From: an uncultured Oscillospiraceae bacterium
GTDB lineage: Bacteria; Bacillota; Clostridia; Oscillospirales; Acutalibacteraceae
NCBI GenBank assembly: GCA_900540305.1
Contig: UQFL01000040.1
Location: 1-18,351, forward strand
Length of the DNA: 18,351 nucleotides
Direction of reading: 5' to 3'
Part shown: positions 14,252 to 18,351 of the stretch, piece by piece
How the letters are laid out: each line of letters begins with the position of its first letter
Position numbering within the stretch: the stretch's first letter is position 1
The notes under the pieces: model-generated
Seen by the model: the letters and a program-made list of their open reading frames with translations, nothing else
What the model was told of the DNA's origin: nothing
Database searches by the model: none
Position numbers and translations under genes: made by a program

Positions 14252-15943
14252 TCACTTATCCATTCCGCAGGAATAAGCGCTTTTGCTCGCAAGTTTTTCA
14301 TTTTCAATAATTGAATAAAATCTGTATCCGCCTGCAAAATTATAGCAGTCGTAACCGAGATTTGATAAAATTCGTGTGGCTACATAACTTCTAAGTCCGC
14401 TTTGGCACATAACATAAATTCGTTTATCCGCAGGGATTTCATCAATTCGTTCACGCAATTCGTCTACGGGAATATTTACAAAGCCTTCTGCATGACCTTG
14501 TTTATATTCAAACGGCGTTCTCGTATCAAGCAAAAACGCATCTTCGTCTTTTGAAAGAGCAGTTAAATCCTCATAATAGAAGTGCTTTACCTTGCCGCTT
14601 ATCAAATTCTGTGCAATAAAACCTGCCATATTAACAGGGTCCTTTGCAGAGGAATACGGTGGTGCGTAAGCAAGCTCCAATTCAGCAAGGTCGCCGACTT
14701 TCATCTCTGCCCTTATTGCAGTTGCTATTACATCAATGCGTTTATCAACGCCGTCATAACCCACAATCTGAGCACCGAGGATTTTTTGACTATTCTTTTC
14801 AAACAAAAGCTTAATTGTCATAACATTGCCGCCTGGGTAATATCCTGCGTGTGACAAAGGAGAAAGAATAATTTTTTCAAATTCAATGCCAAAAGACTTT
14901 GCCGTTCTTTCATTTATACCTGTTGCCGCCGCAGTCATATCAAACAGCTTTATAACAGATGTACCCTGTGTTCCTTTGTATCTGCTGTCACCGCCTGCAA
15001 TATTATCAGCCGCAATTCTTCCCTGCTTATTTGCAGGTCCTGCAAGAGAAATCAAAGCCTTTTGCTTTGTGATAAAATGCTCTATTTCAACAGCATCTCC
15101 GACTGCATATATATCATCAACCGAAGTTTCCATTTTATCGTTTACAACAATACTGCCCTTGATTCCTGTTTTTAAGCCCGCCTTTTGAGCAAGAGAGGTA
15201 TCAGGCGCAACGCCGATTGCAAGCAAAACCATATCGGATGAAATCTCATTTCCGTCTGCAAGTTTGCAAACTGTTTTGCCGTCGTTATTCTCAAATCCTG
15301 CAACGCCGCTTCCGAGTAAAAGCTTAATCCCGTTTTCTCTGAAAAGTGCGTGCACCTGGGAAACCATGTCGCCGTCAAGAATTGCCAGCACCTGTTCTGC
15401 CGCTTCAATAAGGGTTACATTCAATCCGAGATGCCTTAAATTCTCAGCCGCTTCAAGACCGACAAAACCGCCGCCTATAACAGTTGCTGATTGAGCGCCT
15501 GACTTTTTAACATAATCATATATGCGCAGGGTATCTTCAACCGTACGAAGTGTAAAGATATTCTCGCCGTCTATACCGCTGATATTCGGCTTTACAGCCT
15601 TAGCACCCGGGGAAAGTACAAGCTTGTCATAATTATCTTTAAACTCCTCGCCCGTTTCAAGATTTTTAACAGTTACTGTTTTATTATCCGCATCAATGTC
15701 AACAACCTCGTGGCGCACTTTTGCGTTAACTCTGAAACGGTCATAAAAACTTTCAGGAGTCTGCAAAGTAAGCTCCTCTTTATCCGTAATAACCTCGCCT
15801 ATGTAATAGGGCAAACCGCAGTTTGCATATGAGATATAACCGCTTCTTTCATACATCGTAATTTCAGCATTCTCATCAAGTCTTCTGAGTCTTGCGGCGC
15901 AGGACGCTCCTCCTGCAACTCCGCCAACTATAATAACTTTCAT
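14252..15943 (-). CDS. CoA-disulfide reductase-like FAD/NAD(P) oxidoreductase with C-terminal rhodanese domain
   Basis: A flavoprotein of the pyridine-nucleotide disulfide family with a fused rhodanese, the build of CoA-disulfide/CoA-persulfide/polysulfide reductases. Seen: the FAD motif VIIVGGVAGGASCAARLRR (3-21), a single redox cysteine C42 in YANCGLPYYIG, the NAD(P) motif VIGGGFVGLEAAENLRHLG (about 155-173), the FAD ribityl motif DDIYAVGDAVE (about 275-285), a dimerisation domain with YAPPYSSAKDPVNMAGF, and the rhodanese (about 455-563) with C513 in CQSGLRSY. A further C560 sits in the tail. The likely role is reducing CoA-disulfide, persulfides or polysulfides with NAD(P)H. The ATG overlaps the stop of the upstream rhodanese gene (ATGA), indicating translational coupling. 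The substrate cannot be fixed from sequence. Confidence 0.92.
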   Translation of the reverse strand: MKVIIVGGVAGGASCAARLRRLDENAEITMYERSGYISYANCGLPYYIGEVITDKEELTLQTPESFYDRFRVNAKVRHEVVDIDADNKTVTVKNLETGEEFKDNYDKLVLSPGAKAVKPNISGIDGENIFTLRTVEDTLRIYDYVKKSGAQSATVIGGGFVGLEAAENLRHLGLNVTLIEAAEQVLAILDGDMVSQVHALFRENGIKLLLGSGVAGFENNDGKTVCKLADGNEISSDMVLLAIGVAPDTSLAQKAGLKTGIKGSIVVNDKMETSVDDIYAVGDAVEIEHFITKQKALISLAGPANKQGRIAADNIAGGDSRYKGTQGTSVIKLFDMTAAATGINERTAKSFGIEFEKIILSPLSHAGYYPGGNVMTIKLLFEKNSQKILGAQIVGYDGVDKRIDVIATAIRAEMKVGDLAELELAYAPPYSSAKDPVNMAGFIAQNLISGKVKHFYYEDLTALSKDEDAFLLDTRTPFEYKQGHAEGFVNIPVDELRERIDEIPADKRIYVMCQSGLRSYVATRILSNLGYDCYNFAGGYRFYSIIENEKLASKSAYSCGMDK

Positions 15944-16272
15944 AAGTTGCCCCTCCCTGTTTCAAGCTTTCCGCTGTATGAGCTGATTCCGCCGATATTA
16001 ACAGCGTTTGAATACCCCATTCTTTTAAGAGCATTTACGGCATATCCGCTTCGTGCCCCACTGTGGCAATACACAAAAACGGGTGTATTTTTATCCGAAA
16101 TAACAGACACCGCGTCTTCAATTCTGTCAACATCTATATTAATACTATGCGGTATATGACCCTGTGAGTATTCCGCTTCAGTTCTTACATCAAGCAAAAC
16201 CGCATTTTCAGTTTTGCTGAATTCCTCAACCTTTTCATTGATATTATGCCTTTTCAATAAATCAAAAAACAT
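15940..16272 (-). CDS. single-domain rhodanese-like sulfurtransferase
   Basis: A 110-residue stand-alone rhodanese. It has the LLDVRTEAEYSQGHIPHSINI signature (26-46) and the active-site loop YCHSGARS with C69, where a persulfide would form. It probably passes sulfane sulfur to or from a partner. The gene overlaps the following flavoprotein by 4 bases, and that protein carries its own rhodanese, so the two domains likely work together in persulfide or CoA-thiol redox. The ATG follows GAGGTG with 5-nt spacing. PspE-like or thiosulfate sulfurtransferase activity is possible; the donor is unknown. Confidence 0.93.
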   Translation of the reverse strand: MFFDLLKRHNINEKVEEFSKTENAVLLDVRTEAEYSQGHIPHSINIDVDRIEDAVSVISDKNTPVFVYCHSGARSGYAVNALKRMGYSNAVNIGGISSYSGKLETGRGNL

Positions 16273-16303
16273 TTTAACACCTCTTCAAATACAGCGATAA
16301 CCG

Positions 16304-16331
16304 TATATACACTTTCATTATCATTTAACAA
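16304..16331 (-). promoter_or_regulatory. possible promoter of the rhodanese/flavoprotein operon
   Basis: TTGTTA (16331-16326), a 16-bp spacer and TATATA (16309-16304), about 32 bases before the rhodanese ATG. The match is moderate. The rest of 16273-16463 is AT-rich with a small GTGAC/GTCAC hairpin at 16401-16413 and no gene. Confidence 0.4.
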
Positions 16332-16450
16332 TTTTGAGCAAAGAAATATATTTTCCGTTGCTTACATCGTAATTATAATGCGTAAGAGAATTTAAAACAG
16401 TGACGCAGTCACATTTCGTGGATTAATTTAAAATCAAAGGCAAAATTTAT

Positions 16451-16467
16451 CTGATTAATTTAATCAG
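16451..16467 (-). terminator. weak terminator-like hairpin at the end of the deaminase gene
   Basis: A perfect 7-bp AT-rich inverted repeat (CTGATTA/TAATCAG, 3-nt loop) overlaps the TGA stop codon and is followed on the minus strand by ATAAATTTTG. The stem is weak and the T-tract interrupted, so it may not terminate efficiently. Confidence 0.3.
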
Positions 16468-16934
16468 CCTTTTTCGTGGTTTGAAAAATAAGATTTCAAA
16501 ACCTTTATACTTTCATCTTTCAAAACTCCCGCAGTAATTTTTGTTTGCGCCTGAGGTGAATTTTCAAATACGAGTTTACTGCATTCACTGCCCTTTGCGC
16601 CTAAAATTTCGCACAAGTCCATATCGCTTGCGCCATATACAAGCCTGCCGAGTTTTACCCATACCAATGCACCCGAGCACATAAAACAAGGCTCACAACT
16701 TGAATACAAAGTATAGTCACCCAAGTCCGTTATATGCGTTTCACTGCAAAACTGTCTGATAAGCCCGATTTCAGCATGGAAAGTGGGGTCAAAGCCTGTA
16801 TAAATCTGATTTTCATTTGTATAAACTATTTCTCCGTCTTTTACCAATACTGCGCCAAACGGCTCGTTTCCGTGTTCAACTGCCAATGCGGATAATTCAA
16901 TAGCCTTTTTCATAAATAATTCGTCTGTTGTCAT
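16464..16934 (-). CDS. nucleoside/guanine deaminase, CDA superfamily
   Basis: A zinc-dependent deaminase of the cytidine-deaminase fold. The 156 residues show EPFGAVLVKDGEIV (24-37), the catalytic FHAEIGLIR with zinc ligand H53 and proton shuttle E55, and SSCEPCFMCSGALVW with ligands C83 and C86. The spacing PCxxC and the lack of TadA-specific C-terminal features make a small-molecule deaminase (guanine or cytosine/nucleoside type, like B. subtilis GuaD) more likely than the tRNA adenosine deaminase; TadA cannot be excluded. The ATG follows GGAG with about 8-nt spacing. It stands alone, with no clear partner nearby. Its substrate is unassigned. Confidence 0.88.
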   Translation of the reverse strand: MTTDELFMKKAIELSALAVEHGNEPFGAVLVKDGEIVYTNENQIYTGFDPTFHAEIGLIRQFCSETHITDLGDYTLYSSCEPCFMCSGALVWVKLGRLVYGASDMDLCEILGAKGSECSKLVFENSPQAQTKITAGVLKDESIKVLKSYFSNHEKG

Positions 16935-17010
16935 AATAAAATCTCCGTTTTAAAACATTTTTCTGCCGATATAATACCACAAAACAAAACATTTAAAAAG
17001 GCATTTTACC

Positions 17011-17052
17011 GCAAAACACAAAAAGACTTCCCATTGTGAAAGGAAGTCTTTT
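17011..17052 (-). terminator. terminator after spoVAD and the small membrane protein gene
   Basis: A perfect 11-bp stem (17052-17042 with 17031-17021, AAAAGACTTCC) with a 10-nt loop, followed on the minus strand by TGTGTTTTG after the U-rich stem end. It starts 12 bases after the stop of the small gene. Confidence 0.85.
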
Positions 17053-17064
17053 AGAAACAGATTT

Positions 17065-17214
17065 TTATTTTTTATCGGGAGACAAAATAAGAAGAAGAGT
17101 TTGAAGCACAAGAAACGCAACAGCAACAATTCTTATAATCATTATTACTGTATAAAGTGAATTTACGACTTTTTGAAACGAGCCGATAACTTTTATATTA
17201 TTTTTCAAATCCAT
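17065..17214 (-). CDS. 49-residue single-span membrane protein downstream of spoVAD
   Basis: A short reading frame too small for usual length cut-offs but well supported. The ATG (17212-17214) has AGAGGTG 5 nt upstream, the same ribosome binding site style as its neighbours. The gene starts 12 bases after the spoVAD stop and ends 12 bases before a strong terminator. The product starts MDLKNNIKVIGSFQK (basic/polar), has one long hydrophobic helix (about residues 21-44, with an Arg at 28), and ends SPDKK. No homologue is recognised. It occupies the place where spoVAE often follows spoVAD, but is far too short to be SpoVAE. A role in spore membrane or SpoVA channel function is only inferred from position. 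Confidence 0.72.
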   Translation of the reverse strand: MDLKNNIKVIGSFQKVVNSLYTVIMIIRIVAVAFLVLQTLLLILSPDKK

Positions 17215-17226
17215 AACAACACCTCT

Positions 17227-18228
17227 TTACGCTTCAAGCCATACGGCATGGGCAACTCCGGGAATGGTGTTTCCCTGTTTACTTGATGTCGGCGACATAA
17301 GCGCGCCTGTTGCAACGAACAAAACTTTTTTGAGTTCGCCTGCTTTCATTTTCTTCATAATATGCGAGCACAAAACAGAGGCACTGCAGCCGCAGCCCGA
17401 ACCGCCGCTGTTTACATCCTGCTGTTCAAGGTCAAAAATCATAAGTCCGCAATCCCTGTGCTGATTTCGTATATCAACGCTGTGTTCCTTTTCAAGCAGT
17501 TCATAAAGAAGATTTGAGCCTGTATAACCTAGGTCGCCCGTCACAATCATATCAAAATCTTCGGGCAGACTGTTTGTATCACGCAAAAACTCATATATGG
17601 TCTTTTCAGCAGCAGGCGCCATCGCGGCACCCATATTGTTTGCGTCTGTGATACCGAGGTCGCAGATAGTGCCTATTGAAACGGCTTTAACTTTTATACC
17701 CTGCCCTTTCGGCTTTAAGATTGCACAGCCTGCTCCCGTAACTGTCCACTGCGCTGTGGGAGGACGCTGACCGCCGTATTCAAGCGGATAGCGAAACTGC
17801 CTTTCAGACGAGCAAAAATGGCTTGAAGTACCAACCGCAACGCAATCAGCCCCACCATCTATGAGCATTGAGCCTACGGATAGCGAAAGTGCCATAGTTG
17901 AGCAAGCACCGTACAGACCGATTGTGGGAATGTTCAAATCTTTCAGCGCAAATGTACTGCCCATACACTGATTGAGCAAATCACCGCTGAGAATAAAATT
18001 GACATCGGCGGAAGAAACGCCCGCATTAGAAAGCGCCCTGACAACGGCATTATTCAAAAGCGCAGATTCCGCTTTTTCATAGGTATCACAGCCCATTGTT
18101 GTATCTTCAAATATAGCGTCAAAATCGTTTGCAAGCGGACCCTCGCCCTCTTTTTTGCCGCACACTCCCGCACTGCCGATAATCACGGGCGGATTATCAA
18201 AAAAAACGGTTTTACCTTTAATTTTCAC
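17227..18228 (-). CDS. spoVAD: stage V sporulation protein AD
   Basis: SpoVAD belongs to the SpoVA complex that moves dipicolinic acid into the developing spore; it has a thiolase-like fold and binds dipicolinate. The 333 residues match the family: an N-terminal beta start (KGKTVFFDNPPVIIGSAGVCG), CDTYEKAES, LSGDLLNQC, GLYGACSTMALSLS, SHFCSSERQFRYPLEYGGQRPPTAQWTVTGAG, VTGDLGYTGSNLL, and the conserved GGSGCGCSASVL end region. The start is GTG at 18226-18228, 6 nt after GAGGTG; a second GTG 9 bases upstream lies within the ribosome binding site. spoVAC is not immediately upstream, so the usual spoVAC-D-E order is not present here. Expression in the forespore would be expected, but no clear sporulation sigma promoter was identified in 18229-18351. 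Confidence 0.94.
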   Translation of the reverse strand: MKIKGKTVFFDNPPVIIGSAGVCGKKEGEGPLANDFDAIFEDTTMGCDTYEKAESALLNNAVVRALSNAGVSSADVNFILSGDLLNQCMGSTFALKDLNIPTIGLYGACSTMALSLSVGSMLIDGGADCVAVGTSSHFCSSERQFRYPLEYGGQRPPTAQWTVTGAGCAILKPKGQGIKVKAVSIGTICDLGITDANNMGAAMAPAAEKTIYEFLRDTNSLPEDFDMIVTGDLGYTGSNLLYELLEKEHSVDIRNQHRDCGLMIFDLEQQDVNSGGSGCGCSASVLCSHIMKKMKAGELKKVLFVATGALMSPTSSKQGNTIPGVAHAVWLEA

Positions 18229-18351
18229 AAATAACACCTCTGTTATATTTTGTCCGCTTATTCGTAAAATATAATTGAGCCTATTTTTTTTAATTATAAT
18301 CGAAATTTTGATAAAATCTATTTTTAGAATTCAAGTTAAACCGCTTATATC

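Noticed and set aside
16401..16413. GTGAC/GTCAC hairpin as a terminator or operator
   Set aside because: Only 5 bp of stem and a short interrupted T-run; too common by chance.
18254..18348. Direct repeat CCGCTTAT (18254-18261 and 18341-18348) and a possible sporulation-sigma promoter upstream of spoVAD
   Set aside because: An 8-base repeat is expected by chance at this scale, and no box pair matches SigF/SigG consensus well enough.
1..18351. CRISPR arrays, insertion sequences, tRNA or rRNA genes
   Set aside because: No regularly spaced repeats, transposase frames, terminal inverted repeats or cloverleaf-type sequences were seen on reading the window.

Overview
The window looks like chromosomal DNA from a low-GC, endospore-forming member of the Clostridia, probably Oscillospirales/Ruminococcaceae. 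This rests on the infC-rpmI-rplT operon with an attenuator-type leader, strong AGGAGG-type ribosome binding sites, a SpoVAD homologue, a split (two-gene) transketolase, and the sequences of L20 and L35. The placement is by eye and no database was searched. The first 49 bases are not biological: they are an Illumina Nextera i7 adapter joined to the middle of rplT, so the sequence starts at a contig end with an untrimmed adapter.

Layout. (1) 50-1170, minus: infC, rpmI and a truncated rplT, behind a near-consensus promoter and a leader with a terminator hairpin. infC appears to start at an AUC codon. (2) 1178-5166, minus: a pyk-mltG-thyA-folA run (pyruvate kinase, MltG-type peptidoglycan transglycosylase, thymidylate synthase, dihydrofolate reductase). 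(3) 5206-10186, minus: a self-contained five-gene operon bounded by a promoter and a terminator. In transcription order it encodes an SCP2-like protein, a class III PLP aminotransferase, the two halves of a transketolase, and a second SCP2-like protein. This is an uncharacterised combination that may build or carry an amino-lipid or other hydrophobic aminated product. (4) 10287-11505, minus: a membrane acyltransferase of the acyltransferase-3 family. (5) 11530-14228, plus: the only plus-strand gene, a TetM/EF-G-like ribosomal GTPase fused at its C-terminus to a complete YacP/Rae1-type NYN ribonuclease domain. (6) 14252-16331, minus: a stand-alone rhodanese overlapping a CoA-disulfide-reductase-like flavoprotein with its own C-terminal rhodanese. 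(7) 16464-16934, minus: a cytidine/guanine-deaminase-family enzyme. (8) 17021-18351, minus: spoVAD followed by an unannotated 49-residue single-span membrane protein and a terminator.

The two parts most worth following up are the GTPase-ribonuclease fusion, which suggests an enzyme that docks at the ribosomal A site and cuts mRNA there, and the SCP2/transketolase/aminotransferase operon. No CRISPR array, insertion sequence, tRNA or rRNA gene was seen. No gene-free stretch exceeds 300 bases.
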